Assembly: GCF_009208555.1 (NCBI RefSeq)
Contig: NZ_WFLI01000036.1
Location: forward strand, 1 to 64,000
Direction: 5' to 3'
DNA length: 64,000 bases
Source of the DNA: Janthinobacterium violaceinigrum
GTDB taxonomy: Bacteria; Pseudomonadota; Gammaproteobacteria; Burkholderiales; Burkholderiaceae_D
Part shown: one piece after another, positions 49,900 through 58,563 of the stretch
Layout: each line of letters opens with the position of its first letter
Position numbering within the stretch: position 1 is the stretch's first letter
The notes under the pieces: model-generated
The model's input: only the letters and a program-made list of their open reading frames with translations
What the model was told of the DNA's origin: nothing
The model's database searches: none
Position numbers and translations under genes: made by a program

Positions 49900-51744
49900 A
49901 TGCAGCAGGATGCCGCAGGAAAAAACATGGCGTTGCTCGATCCGGTAGTGGCGCCGCGGATCGCGGTGACGCGCCTGGTGACGGGCCTGCTGCAAGGCTT
50001 GCTGCTGTACTGGCTGTACAGCACGGCGCAAGACAAGGTGTGGCCCGCCACGGAAGCGTATCTGCTGGGGCCGTTGATGCTGATCAGCCTGCTGCTGCCC
50101 ATTTTGCTCGTTTCCAGCCTGGGCCATATGTCGGCAAAGCGCATCGTCCTGTGGATGGCGGGCGCGGCTGCCGTGATGGCCGTGCTGGCCTGGCATGACG
50201 TGGCGCGCGGCGCTGAACACGTGATCTGGGGTAACTACAAGCCGGGCGCGCCGCTGCGCGTGGTCTCGGCCCAGCTGTTCGGTTTCAGCGTGGTGGGCTT
50301 CTATATCGCCCACGCGCTGGTGCTGGCCAGCGCCCAGGATGGCCAGCGCATCGCCCGCTATCCCACCTATTTTGAAATCGCCTGGAAGTTGGGCATCCAG
50401 CTGCTGTTTTCCCTGCTGTTCGTGCTGGGCCTGTGGCTGGTGCTGTGGCTGGGCGGGCAGCTGTTCCTGCTGATTAAACTGAGCTTCCTGAAAAAGCTGC
50501 TGGGCCAGGCGTGGTTCGTGATCCCCGTCATCTGCTTCGCGTTTTCGTTCGCCATCCATATCACGGACGTGCGCCCGTCCATCGTGCGCGGCATCCGCAC
50601 CCTGCTGCTGGTGCTGCTGTCGTGGCTGATGCCGATTGCCGCCGTGCTGGTCTCCGGCTTCCTGCTGACCCTGCCATTCATCGGCTTCGAGCGCCTGTGG
50701 GCCACGCGCCATGCGGCTTCCGTACTGCTGGGCATGGCCGGCGTGCTGGTGGTGCTGATCAATGCCGCCTTCCAGAACGGCGAAGTGGGCCATGGCGTGG
50801 CGCGCGGCATCCGCCTGGGCACGCGCCTGGCCTGCCTGCTGCTGCCGTGGGTGGTGGGCATCGCCATCTATGCGCTGACCCTGCGCGTGATGTCGCATGG
50901 CTGGACGTCCGACCGCCTGATCGCTGCCGCCTGCCTGCTGGTCGCCACCTGCTACGCCGTCGGCTATGCCTGGGCGGCCAGCAAATATGGCGACTGGCTG
51001 CATTTGATCGCCAACGTCAACGTGGCCACGGCCGGCGTCACCCTGCTGGTGCTGTTCGCCCTGTTCTCGCCGCTGGCGGACCCCGCGCGCATTTCCGTGG
51101 CCAGCCAGATGGCGCGCCTGGACAGCGGCAAGGTGGGCGTGGACAAGTTCGATTTCGAGTACCTGCGTTTCCAGGGCGCCCGCTATGGCCAGGCGGCCTT
51201 GCTGGAATTGAGCAAACGCACGACGGGACCTGACGCGGCCGTCATACGGGCCCGCGCCGAGGCCATGCTCAAGCGCCAGAACCGGCTCGACGAGACGGGC
51301 GCGCTCAGCGATGTGTCGATCAACCTGACCCTGCGTCCGGCCACGGCGAAATTGCCGGAAAGTTTCCTGCGCCAGGACTGGACGCAAGTGGGCCCCGCCT
51401 GGCGCCTGCCCGCCTGCCTGAAGCGGGCAGGGCCCCAGTGCGATGCCTACCTGCTCGATTTCGATGGCGATGGCAAGCAGGACGTACTGTTGATCAGCAA
51501 CGATCCGCGTGCCTCGTCGGTGCTGCTGGCGGAAAAAGAGGATGGCAACTGGTACGCGCGCGGGCAAATCCCCACGGACGCCCTGCGCTGCAAGCCCCTG
51601 CGCGAGAAACTGCAGGCAGGCGAATTCCAGCTGGTGCCGCCGAAAGTGCGCGAACTGGAAATCGAAGGCCAGCGCGTGCCCATGACTTTATATACGCCGG
51701 AGGACGAGGTCAGCTGCCCGGATGAGACGGCGCCGGGCCTGTAA
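49900..51744 (+). CDS. DUF4153-type polytopic membrane protein with soluble C-terminus
   Basis: 614 residues from the ATG at 49900 (AAGGGA, 6 bases before it); ATG 49894 is also possible. About 10-11 membrane segments in the first ~395 residues, then a periplasmic or cytoplasmic domain. The membrane part fits DUF4153. The C-terminal domain includes DFDGDGKQDVL, an EF-hand-like calcium loop as in FG-GAP/VCBS repeats, which is unusual for the family. Function unknown. Confidence 0.82.
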   Translation: MQQDAAGKNMALLDPVVAPRIAVTRLVTGLLQGLLLYWLYSTAQDKVWPATEAYLLGPLMLISLLLPILLVSSLGHMSAKRIVLWMAGAAAVMAVLAWHDVARGAEHVIWGNYKPGAPLRVVSAQLFGFSVVGFYIAHALVLASAQDGQRIARYPTYFEIAWKLGIQLLFSLLFVLGLWLVLWLGGQLFLLIKLSFLKKLLGQAWFVIPVICFAFSFAIHITDVRPSIVRGIRTLLLVLLSWLMPIAAVLVSGFLLTLPFIGFERLWATRHAASVLLGMAGVLVVLINAAFQNGEVGHGVARGIRLGTRLACLLLPWVVGIAIYALTLRVMSHGWTSDRLIAAACLLVATCYAVGYAWAASKYGDWLHLIANVNVATAGVTLLVLFALFSPLADPARISVASQMARLDSGKVGVDKFDFEYLRFQGARYGQAALLELSKRTTGPDAAVIRARAEAMLKRQNRLDETGALSDVSINLTLRPATAKLPESFLRQDWTQVGPAWRLPACLKRAGPQCDAYLLDFDGDGKQDVLLISNDPRASSVLLAEKEDGNWYARGQIPTDALRCKPLREKLQAGEFQLVPPKVRELEIEGQRVPMTLYTPEDEVSCPDETAPGL

Positions 51745-51869
51745 AAGAGAGGGAACCTGGCGTGCCGAATAGAGCCTCTTGCTGCTTTCAAAGAGACAAC
51801 TTCATAGACCGGGCCAGTCCGGCTATGCGCCAGGAGCAGTCAATTGCCGTCGCCTAAAAAAAAGAAAAG

Positions 51870-52658
51870 ATGTTTGCGTTCTTGAGGAGGAAGGAACTAT
51901 CACTGCTCGTCGTGAAGTTAAATGGAAAGGCAGTTTGTTCAATTGCAGCAGCTGAGCTTCCTTGTGAAAAGAACCCGGCGATTCAATTGGAAGCGAACAG
52001 CGTTTTGGAACTAATTGATGCGAAGGGCCATAGTCATAGGCACGAGCTTGGGGAGTCCACCGGCTGGTTTCATTTTTCCATTCGGGTCCACCCTAATCTC
52101 GCTTGCCAGGCAGACTGTGTAATCACAGACGCAAGAGAATACGATCCTGATGCCTTTTCCGAAGGAAGGGCAAGGGGAATCCGGTTTCAACCGTTTTTTA
52201 TATCCGGCGCCAGCGTGGCGAACGACAAACTGTATGGCCAGGGCCTTTTTGCCAGAGGCTTGCACTTCAGCGGCAATATCACACCCGGGAACACCATTCT
52301 TTCTTGTGTATGTGACCGCTGTAAACGCTCATTTCAAATCCATTCCTACCATTCGGGCTTCAGCAGCACCGGCTACTTCTATTCCGACTCTGGCAGATTT
52401 ACCATCACAGTCCATGATCGTGTCCCTGGTTGCCCAGCCGCTCTTGCACAGCCGGACCCAGTCCATCTCGCTACGTTGGAAGCGAAGCTGCCGCGCGCGC
52501 CTGACGGCACGTCATATAGATACGCAAATCCATTCCGCTGTCCACATTGTTCGGCGCCGTACATCGATTTCGATGCCTATCCGAAGAATCGGCAAACTGA
52601 ATACTACGGAAATTACTTTGTCGGCTCCGAGCTGCTTCGCTATGAGTTTGGTGATTGA
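51870..52658 (+). CDS. Hypothetical protein with zinc-ribbon-like cysteines, low GC
   Basis: 262 residues. It has two CxxC knuckles: CVCDRCKRSFQ (near 145) and CPHCSAPYIDFDAYPK (near 230), suggesting a zinc-binding fold. The DNA is visibly poorer in GC than its neighbours and the codon choice differs, which suggests horizontal arrival. The start has no clear ribosome site. I do not recognise the family. Confidence 0.7.
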   Translation: MFAFLRRKELSLLVVKLNGKAVCSIAAAELPCEKNPAIQLEANSVLELIDAKGHSHRHELGESTGWFHFSIRVHPNLACQADCVITDAREYDPDAFSEGRARGIRFQPFFISGASVANDKLYGQGLFARGLHFSGNITPGNTILSCVCDRCKRSFQIHSYHSGFSSTGYFYSDSGRFTITVHDRVPGCPAALAQPDPVHLATLEAKLPRAPDGTSYRYANPFRCPHCSAPYIDFDAYPKNRQTEYYGNYFVGSELLRYEFGD

Positions 52659-52935
52659 CTGTCCGCTTCGGGGCTGACGGCTACCGTACCAGCGTTGCCC
52701 GTGTGACGTGGGGCAGCGATGCGGCACAGATGCAAACTGAATTGCTGCGCAAGCTGCTGTGGGAAATGAGCCATGACATGGACAGGCCGGAGGCAGCCTG
52801 GCAGTTTTTCGCATCCAAGGTACGCAAGCATCGGGACGGCGCTCTGGCTGGCAGCAGAACCAGTTGCGGCCGGCATCCTGGTCGGAATCTCTCGCTTGCC
52901 GGCTCGCATATTTGCTGGAGGTGGGTCAGGCGCCC
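52659..52935. other. Intergenic 277 bases with a short remnant-like reading frame
   Basis: The frame from 52655 to 52939 on the plus strand could code for 94 residues, including LLRKLLWEMSHDMDRPEAAWQFF, which looks like real helix. Its latter half is low quality and has no family match, and it overlaps the stop of motA. It may be the decayed end of a gene. No motB sequence was seen here. Confidence 0.45.
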
Positions 52936-53799
52936 CTAGTTCTTCGTGCGCACTTGGCGCACGTGGTTTTCCAGTTCGCTGAACGATGGGCGTTCCGTGG
53001 CGGAAATGACCTTGCGGCCGAATTCCACGGCCAGGGCCGGTGCATAGCCGTTCAGGCTGGCCAGCAGGGTCACTTTGACGCACTGGTACATCTTTGCCGT
53101 TTCATGGTGCTTGCGGCGCAGCAAGCTGGCCAGCGGGGCGATGAAGCCGTAGGCCAGCAAGATGCCGATGAAGGTGCCCACCAGCGCCTGTGCGATCAGC
53201 ACGCCCAGCTCGGCCGGTGGCAAGCCCACGGACGCCATCGTGTGCACCACGCCCATCACGGCGGCCACGATGCCGAAGGCGGGCATGGCATCGGCCAGCT
53301 GCGAAATCGTCTGGATCGGCATTTCCGCATCTTCATGGTGCGTCTCGATCTCGTTATCCATCAGGTTTTCGATCTGGTAGGCGTCCATATTGCCCGACAC
53401 CATCAGGCGCAGATAGTCGGTGATGAATTCCAGGATGTGCTCGTCGCCGAGCGTGTACGGGTATTTCACGAAGATGGGGCTGCGGTACGGGTCGTCGATA
53501 TCGTCCTCGACGGACATCAAGCCTTCCTTGCGGATCTTGCTGAGGATTTCATACATCAGCCCCATCAGTTCCATATAGCGCGCTTTCGTGTATTGCGAAC
53601 CGTGGAACAGGGTGGGCAGGGCGGCAAACGTGGCGCGGATGGCCTTGGCGTCGTTGCCGACAAAGAAGGTGCCCAGCGCGGCGCCGCCGATCATCAGCAA
53701 TTCCAGCGGCTGGAACAGGGCGCCCAGGTGCCCGCCCTGCATGGCGAAGCCGCCGAAGACGGAAAACAGCACGACGATAAATCCGAGTATGACTAGCAA
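52936..53799 (-). CDS. motA: Flagellar motor stator protein MotA, without motB
   Basis: 287 residues. MLVILGFIVVLFSVFGGFAMQGG and later LVGTFIGILLAYGFIAPL are typical MotA membrane segments, and the cytoplasmic loop holds the charged helix (RYMELMGLMYEILSKIRKEG). The start is a TTG at 53799, homologous to the normal MotA start, with GGGAG 6 bases before. motB, which almost always follows motA, is missing: downstream is the remnant-like region and the low-GC gene. The stator would need a MotB encoded elsewhere. Confidence 0.93.
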   Translation of the reverse strand: MLVILGFIVVLFSVFGGFAMQGGHLGALFQPLELLMIGGAALGTFFVGNDAKAIRATFAALPTLFHGSQYTKARYMELMGLMYEILSKIRKEGLMSVEDDIDDPYRSPIFVKYPYTLGDEHILEFITDYLRLMVSGNMDAYQIENLMDNEIETHHEDAEMPIQTISQLADAMPAFGIVAAVMGVVHTMASVGLPPAELGVLIAQALVGTFIGILLAYGFIAPLASLLRRKHHETAKMYQCVKVTLLASLNGYAPALAVEFGRKVISATERPSFSELENHVRQVRTKN

Positions 53800-53814
53800 A
53801 ACTTACTCCCTCAT

Positions 53815-53836
53815 AATATTGCCATATCGCAATATT
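53815..53836. promoter_or_regulatory. AATATTGC inverted repeat between motA and the LysR gene
   Basis: AATATTGC (53815-53822) and GCAATATT (53829-53836) are perfect inverted arms separated by 6 bases. The site lies 15 bases before the motA TTG and just after the LysR gene stop. It is a good candidate operator for motA expression. The binding protein is unknown. Confidence 0.55.
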
Positions 53837-53841
53837 GTAGT

Positions 53842-54762
53842 TTAACCTGATTCGGCGGCCGTGGCCGCATCCGGCTGCAACTGCTGGCCGAGAAAATTGA
53901 TTAAAGCGCGCACTTTGGCGGGCAGCTGGTGGCGGCTCGGGTAGTAGGCGTACAGGTCGGCGGGCGCCAGCGCGTAGTCTTCCAGCACCACGCGCAGGCG
54001 GCCGCTGTCGAGGTAGCGGGTCAGGTCCCATTCCGAGCGCAGCAGGATGCCGTGACCGTCCAGTGCCCAGCCCAGCACCACGTCGCCATCGTTGCTGGCC
54101 ACCGTGCCGCGCACCTTCACCGTGTGCGTGGCGCGGCCGCGGCTCAGCCGCCAGATGCCGTAGGCGTCATCGTTTTGCCGGTGCACGATGCAGCGGTGGT
54201 GCGCCAGCTCGTCGGGCGTCTGCGGCGTGCCGTGCGCCTGCAGGTAGGCGGGCGAGGCGCACAGGAAGCGCCGGTTCGACATGATGCGCCGCGCCGACAA
54301 TCGCGTGTCGGGCAAGTCGCCGAAGCGGATGCCCAGGTCGTACGCCTGTTCCACCAGGTTGATGGGACTGTCCGTCAGCTGCAGCTGCACTTCCAGCTGC
54401 GGATGGCGCAGCGCGAACTGCGACAGCAGGGGCGCGATCACCGTGCGGCCGAAGCCCAGGGTGGCGTTGACGCGCAGCAGCCCGCGCGGTTCCGCGCTGC
54501 CGCTGGCCAGGGACTCCTCCATGGCGCGGATGTCGTCGAGAATCTGCCGCGCCTGCGCCAGGTAGCTTTCGCCATCGCCCGTCAGGCTGATGCGCCGCGT
54601 GCTGCGGTTCAAGAGGCGCACGCCCAGGCGCTGCTCCATCAGCACGAGGCGTTTGCTGACGGCGGGCGGGGTGATGCCCAGTTCGCGCGCCGTGGCCGAC
54701 AGGCTGCCCAGCTTGGCCAGCAGCACAAAGAAGGCCATTTCCGTGGTGGCGTCCGTTTTCAT
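53842..54762 (-). CDS. LysR-type regulator
   Basis: 306 residues. N-terminal HTH (GSLSATARELGITPPAVSKRLVLMEQRLGVRLLNRSTR), C-terminal effector domain with a substrate-binding fold. It is divergent from the tartrate dehydratase gene, the usual arrangement for a regulator and its catabolic target. The inducer may be tartrate or a related acid sugar, by inference from the target. Confidence 0.92.
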   Translation of the reverse strand: MKTDATTEMAFFVLLAKLGSLSATARELGITPPAVSKRLVLMEQRLGVRLLNRSTRRISLTGDGESYLAQARQILDDIRAMEESLASGSAEPRGLLRVNATLGFGRTVIAPLLSQFALRHPQLEVQLQLTDSPINLVEQAYDLGIRFGDLPDTRLSARRIMSNRRFLCASPAYLQAHGTPQTPDELAHHRCIVHRQNDDAYGIWRLSRGRATHTVKVRGTVASNDGDVVLGWALDGHGILLRSEWDLTRYLDSGRLRVVLEDYALAPADLYAYYPSRHQLPAKVRALINFLGQQLQPDAATAAESG

Positions 54763-54868
54763 GGGTCATCTTTCACTTCAAGTGAATAATGGTTTAAATT
54801 TCAGCCCATTATATGGCTTTGTATCGCGGGTAAGCTGGCGTCATCGTTTTCACCCACAGGAGACCCGC

Positions 54869-56038
54869 ATGAAAATCGTTGAAATCCGCGAACAGACCAT
54901 TCCCATTTCCTCTCCCATCCGCAACGCCTACATCGATTTCACCAAGATGACCCTGAGCCTGGTGGCCGTCGTCACGGACGTGATGCGCGACGGCAAGCCC
55001 GTCGTCGGCTACGGCTTCAATTCGAACGGCCGCTACGGCCAGGGCATGCTGATGCGCGAGCGCTTCATCCCCCGCATCCTCGATGCCGATCCCGCTTCGC
55101 TGCTGACGGCGGACGGCAGCAACCTCGACCCGCACAAGGTGTGGGACTGCATGTATACGAATGAAAAGCCGGGCGGCCACGGCGAGCGCTCCGTGGCCAT
55201 CGGCACCATCGACATGGCCATCTGGGATGCCGTGGCGAAGATCGAACGCAAGCCATTGTTCCAGCTGCTGGCCGAGCGCCACGGCACGGGCGTGCCCGAT
55301 AAACAGGTGTTCGTGTATGCGGCGGGCGGCTATTACTACCCGGGCCAGAGCCTGTCCGCCCTGCAGGACGAGATGCGCAGCTATATCGACCGCGGCTACA
55401 CGGTGGTCAAGAAGAAGATCGGCGGCGCTTCGCTGGACGAGGACTTGCGCCGCATCGACGCCATCCTGGAGGTGCTGCAGGATGGGCAAAAGCTGTGCGT
55501 GGATGCGAACGGGCGCTTCGACCTCGATACCTCGATCGCCTACGCCAAGGCGCTGCGCCAGTACGATTTGTTCTGGTACGAAGAGGCGGGCGACCCGCTC
55601 GACTTCGAGATGCAGGCGACCCTGCGCAGCTATTACGACAAGCCCATGGCGACGGGCGAGAACCTGTTTTCCATGCAGGATGCGCGCAACCTGATCCGCT
55701 ATGGCGGCATGCGCGCCGACCGCGACTGGCTGCAGTTCGACTGCGCCCTCAGCTACGGCCTGGTGGAATACCTGCGCACCCTGGACATGCTGCAGCAGCA
55801 CGGCTGGTCGCGCAGCCGCTGCATCCCGCACGGCGGCCACCAGATGTCCCTGAATATCGCGGCAGGGCTGGGCCTGGGCGGCAATGAATCGTATCCGGAC
55901 TTATTCCAGCCTTTCGGCGGCTTTCCCGATGGCGTGCGGGTGGAAAACGGCCACATCACCATGCCGGACCTCGTCGGCATCGGCTTCGAGGGCAAGGCCA
56001 ACCTGTACGCGGCCATGCGCGCATTGAGCGGGCAGTAA
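54869..56038 (+). CDS. tarD: D(-)-tartrate dehydratase, enolase superfamily
   Basis: 389 residues from the ATG at 54869, with AGGAG 6 bases before. Catalytic pattern: KKK at 181-183 (KxK base), ligands Asp212, Glu238/239, Glu264, and the His321-x2-His324 (PHGGH) dyad. Length and residue spacing match D-tartrate dehydratase (TarD) of Bradyrhizobium; a different acid-sugar dehydratase of the same superfamily cannot be excluded. It removes water from D-tartrate to give oxaloacetate. No transporter for tartrate is beside it. Confidence 0.82.
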   Translation: MKIVEIREQTIPISSPIRNAYIDFTKMTLSLVAVVTDVMRDGKPVVGYGFNSNGRYGQGMLMRERFIPRILDADPASLLTADGSNLDPHKVWDCMYTNEKPGGHGERSVAIGTIDMAIWDAVAKIERKPLFQLLAERHGTGVPDKQVFVYAAGGYYYPGQSLSALQDEMRSYIDRGYTVVKKKIGGASLDEDLRRIDAILEVLQDGQKLCVDANGRFDLDTSIAYAKALRQYDLFWYEEAGDPLDFEMQATLRSYYDKPMATGENLFSMQDARNLIRYGGMRADRDWLQFDCALSYGLVEYLRTLDMLQQHGWSRSRCIPHGGHQMSLNIAAGLGLGGNESYPDLFQPFGGFPDGVRVENGHITMPDLVGIGFEGKANLYAAMRALSGQ

Positions 56039-56039
56039 A

Positions 56040-56396
56040 TCAGGCGGCGCGTTGCCAGAAGCGCAGCCGGTTGCCGAACGGGTCCGCCACTTCCAGGATG
56101 CGGCCCCAGTCCTCGTCGCGGATGCCGGGCCGCGCATACGGGTAATCCTTGTCGCGCAGCTCCGCGTGCAGGGCGGCGACGTCGTCGACGGGGATCAGCA
56201 GCGCCGCTCCGGGCGTGGCGTCGCCGTAGTGTTCACTGAGGTGCAGCACGAGCTCGCCCCGCGTCACCTGCAGGTACAGGGGCGCCTTGGGTTCGAAGCG
56301 GTGCTGCCAGTCCAGGGTGAAACCGAGGAAGCCGAGGTAGAACTCGCGCGCTTTTTCTTCGGAAAAGCTGCGCAGGATGGGAATGGGAGCATGCAT
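56040..56396 (-). CDS. VOC-family (bleomycin-resistance-like/glyoxalase) protein
   Basis: 118 residues from the ATG at 56396. Two beta-alpha-beta-beta-beta units: PILRSFSEEKAREFYLGFLGF and the second with LHLSEHYGDATPG...ILEVADPFGNRLRFW. The pattern is like Ble/glyoxalase proteins that bind small compounds. Whether it sequesters an antibiotic or acts on a metabolite is unknown. Its stop is 2 bases from the tarD stop. Confidence 0.85.
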   Translation of the reverse strand: MHAPIPILRSFSEEKAREFYLGFLGFTLDWQHRFEPKAPLYLQVTRGELVLHLSEHYGDATPGAALLIPVDDVAALHAELRDKDYPYARPGIRDEDWGRILEVADPFGNRLRFWQRAA

Positions 56397-56436
56397 GGCG
56401 GCGCTTTCAGGCGGTGGCGATAGCGCCATTCTAGCG

Positions 56437-57141
56437 TCAGGCCGGCGCCTGCCGTTTGACCTGCGCGGCGGCGCTGGTCTTCTCCCAGCGGAACAGCCAC
56501 ATGATCACCAGCTTGGTTGCGGCGCTGACGCAGGCCAGCAGCAGCAAGGGCCAGCCCGTTTGCAGCCCCATGACGCAGGCAAAGAAGATGGTGCTGGCAT
56601 CCATGGCCAGGATGAACTGGCTCATTTTCAGCGACACGGCGCCCGTCTTGCCCGAGCGCCAGATCAAACGGATCTGGTGCGCATAGCCCTGCGCCAGCAG
56701 CACGGTGACGGCGACGATCAGGCTTTGCGAGATCACGCGCTTTTCATCGCTGAAGGTGGGGCCGAAGGCCAGCCCCGCCACGCCCGCGCACAGCAGCAGC
56801 GCACACGCCAGCAGCGCATTGCGCGAGGTCCGGCTGCGGCGGTCGCGGTCGATTTCGTACAGGATGGCCAGCGCAATCAGGGAGGCGACCAGGCGGGGCC
56901 AGACGATGTAGTGGTTGAACGGCGTGATCGAATAGCCGTATACAAAGAATGCGCAATACGCGAGGAAGCTGACGGTGAACTGGTTGATGGACAGGATGTC
57001 CGTCGTCTTGCCGTGCGCCAGGCTGGCATCGCGCTTGCGCTGCCAGATTTTTTGCAGCTGCGACCACAGGCCAAACAGGCTGACGACGATGAAGACGGAA
57101 TTGAGGCTGCCCGCGAAGGCGTAGAGGGTAGGGGGCTGCAA
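56437..57141 (-). CDS. PQ-loop-like seven-helix membrane protein
   Basis: 234 residues with about seven membrane segments. Each half contains a loop similar to a PQ-loop: FGLWSQLQKIWQRKRDASLAHGKT (22-45) and GYAHQIRLIWRSGKTGAVSLKMSQF (about 150-174). The repeated arrangement suggests a SWEET/PQ-loop transporter-like protein. Substrate unknown. Confidence 0.72.
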   Translation of the reverse strand: MQPPTLYAFAGSLNSVFIVVSLFGLWSQLQKIWQRKRDASLAHGKTTDILSINQFTVSFLAYCAFFVYGYSITPFNHYIVWPRLVASLIALAILYEIDRDRRSRTSRNALLACALLLCAGVAGLAFGPTFSDEKRVISQSLIVAVTVLLAQGYAHQIRLIWRSGKTGAVSLKMSQFILAMDASTIFFACVMGLQTGWPLLLLACVSAATKLVIMWLFRWEKTSAAAQVKRQAPA

Positions 57142-57324
57142 GGGATCTCCTGGAATGGACGCAGCATCGCTGCGGCGGCAGCCTGCCTTGTCTATACATT
57201 TTATTTTGGCAATATGCTCTCATGAAATAAATTAGCAGGCAAGCAATGATTACGCTGCCGGGGCCTGGTGCCGCACGGCTTGCCGGAACGCCCCTGTTCC
57301 TGCGCTTGCCCGTATAATCGGGGC

Positions 57325-58383
57325 ATGACTTTCTTATCACATCGTGCCCGCTCCGTGCTGGCCACCCTCGGCAAAATGGCCGTTTCCCTGATTATCCTGT
57401 TGACTGCACTGTGGGGCGCGCTGGCGCTGTGGTACCAGCTGTCCGGCGGCACGGCGGCGCAAGCCATCGGCGCCTTGCTGTGGGGCGGGCTGGGCGTGGC
57501 CAGCATCGCGCTGTGGTGGACGCGCGGCGACGCGCGCGTGCTGCTGCCGTACGCGGCCGGTTTTGTCCTGCTGCTCGTGTGGTGGAGCCTGATCGCGCCG
57601 AAACAGCAGCGCGTGTGGGCCGACGACGTGGCGCGCAACGTCACGGGCACGGTCAAGGGCAGTACCGTCACGCTGGACAATGTGCGCAATTTCGACTGGC
57701 GCAGCGACGACGACTACACGGTCAGGTGGGAGCAGCGCAGCTACGACCTCGACGAGCTGCGCACGGTGGACACGGCGCTGTCGTACTGGACGGGGCCGTA
57801 TATCGCGCACACCCTGATCTCGTTCGGCTTTGCGGACGGGCGCTTCCTGACGTTTTCCATCGAAATCCGCAAGGAAAAGGGCGAGAGCTTTTCCGCCATC
57901 GGCGGCTTCTTCAAGCATTTCGAAATGAGCCTGATCGCCGCCGACGAGCGCGACATCCTGCGCGTGCGCACGAATGCGCGGGGCGAGGACATGCATCTGT
58001 ACCGCGTGATGATGCCCAAGGCGGCCATGCGCTCGCTGTTCCTGGCCTACCTGGACGAGGCGCAAGCGCTGAAGAACCAGCCGCAGTTCTACAACACCCT
58101 GACGGCCAACTGCACCACCATCGTCTTCGAGATGGTGCGCCGCATCGTGCCGGGCCTGCCGCTCGACTACCGGCTGATGGCCTCGGGCTACCTGGACCGC
58201 TACCTGTTCGACGTCAAGGGCCTGGTGCCCGGCCAGACCTTCCAGCAGCTGCGCACGGGAGGCCACGTCACGGCGCGCGCGCGGGCGGCCAACGACGACG
58301 CGGATTTTTCGCACGCGATCCGCCGGGGCATGCCGGGCTACGATGAAACGGGCCACCCGAAGCTGCAAATGCCGCGCCAATAG
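57325..58383 (+). CDS. DUF4105 membrane protein
   Basis: 352 residues from the ATG at 57325. Two or three N-terminal membrane helices, then a large soluble DUF4105 domain with the ANCTTIVFEMVRRI motif where Cys and preceding Asn are invariant, and a later conserved Asp-Asp. The family is thought to be hydrolase/peptidase-like (Lnb N-terminal) in the periplasm. TATAAT 7 bases before suggests a short leader. Confidence 0.85.
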   Translation: MTFLSHRARSVLATLGKMAVSLIILLTALWGALALWYQLSGGTAAQAIGALLWGGLGVASIALWWTRGDARVLLPYAAGFVLLLVWWSLIAPKQQRVWADDVARNVTGTVKGSTVTLDNVRNFDWRSDDDYTVRWEQRSYDLDELRTVDTALSYWTGPYIAHTLISFGFADGRFLTFSIEIRKEKGESFSAIGGFFKHFEMSLIAADERDILRVRTNARGEDMHLYRVMMPKAAMRSLFLAYLDEAQALKNQPQFYNTLTANCTTIVFEMVRRIVPGLPLDYRLMASGYLDRYLFDVKGLVPGQTFQQLRTGGHVTARARAANDDADFSHAIRRGMPGYDETGHPKLQMPRQ

Positions 58384-58511
58384 TGGACAAAATCCCTAGG
58401 GCGGTGTAGCCCATGCCTTGCCGTACCAGCGTACTGTCTGCGGCATGGCACCTGGCCCTGAGCATTTTGTCAGCCGAGTCGCACCCTTGCTTTATACTGT
58501 CACCATATCCC

Positions 58512-58536
58512 GACCGGCCGCACATTGCGGCCGGTC
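58512..58536 (+). other. Stable hairpin in the rhlE leader
   Basis: GACCGGCCGCA and TGCGGCCGGTC form a perfect 11-bp stem with a 3-base loop, 27 bases before the rhlE start. There is no following T tract, so it looks like a leader structure rather than a plain terminator. It could be a substrate of the helicase and mediate feedback. Confidence 0.6.
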
Positions 58537-58563
58537 TCACTTTACGAATAAAGAAGGCCCGCT

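Noticed and set aside
52655..52939. 94-codon plus-strand frame after the zinc-ribbon gene as a real gene
   Set aside because: Its second half is low quality, it overlaps motA and has no clear ribosome site. Kept only as a possible remnant.
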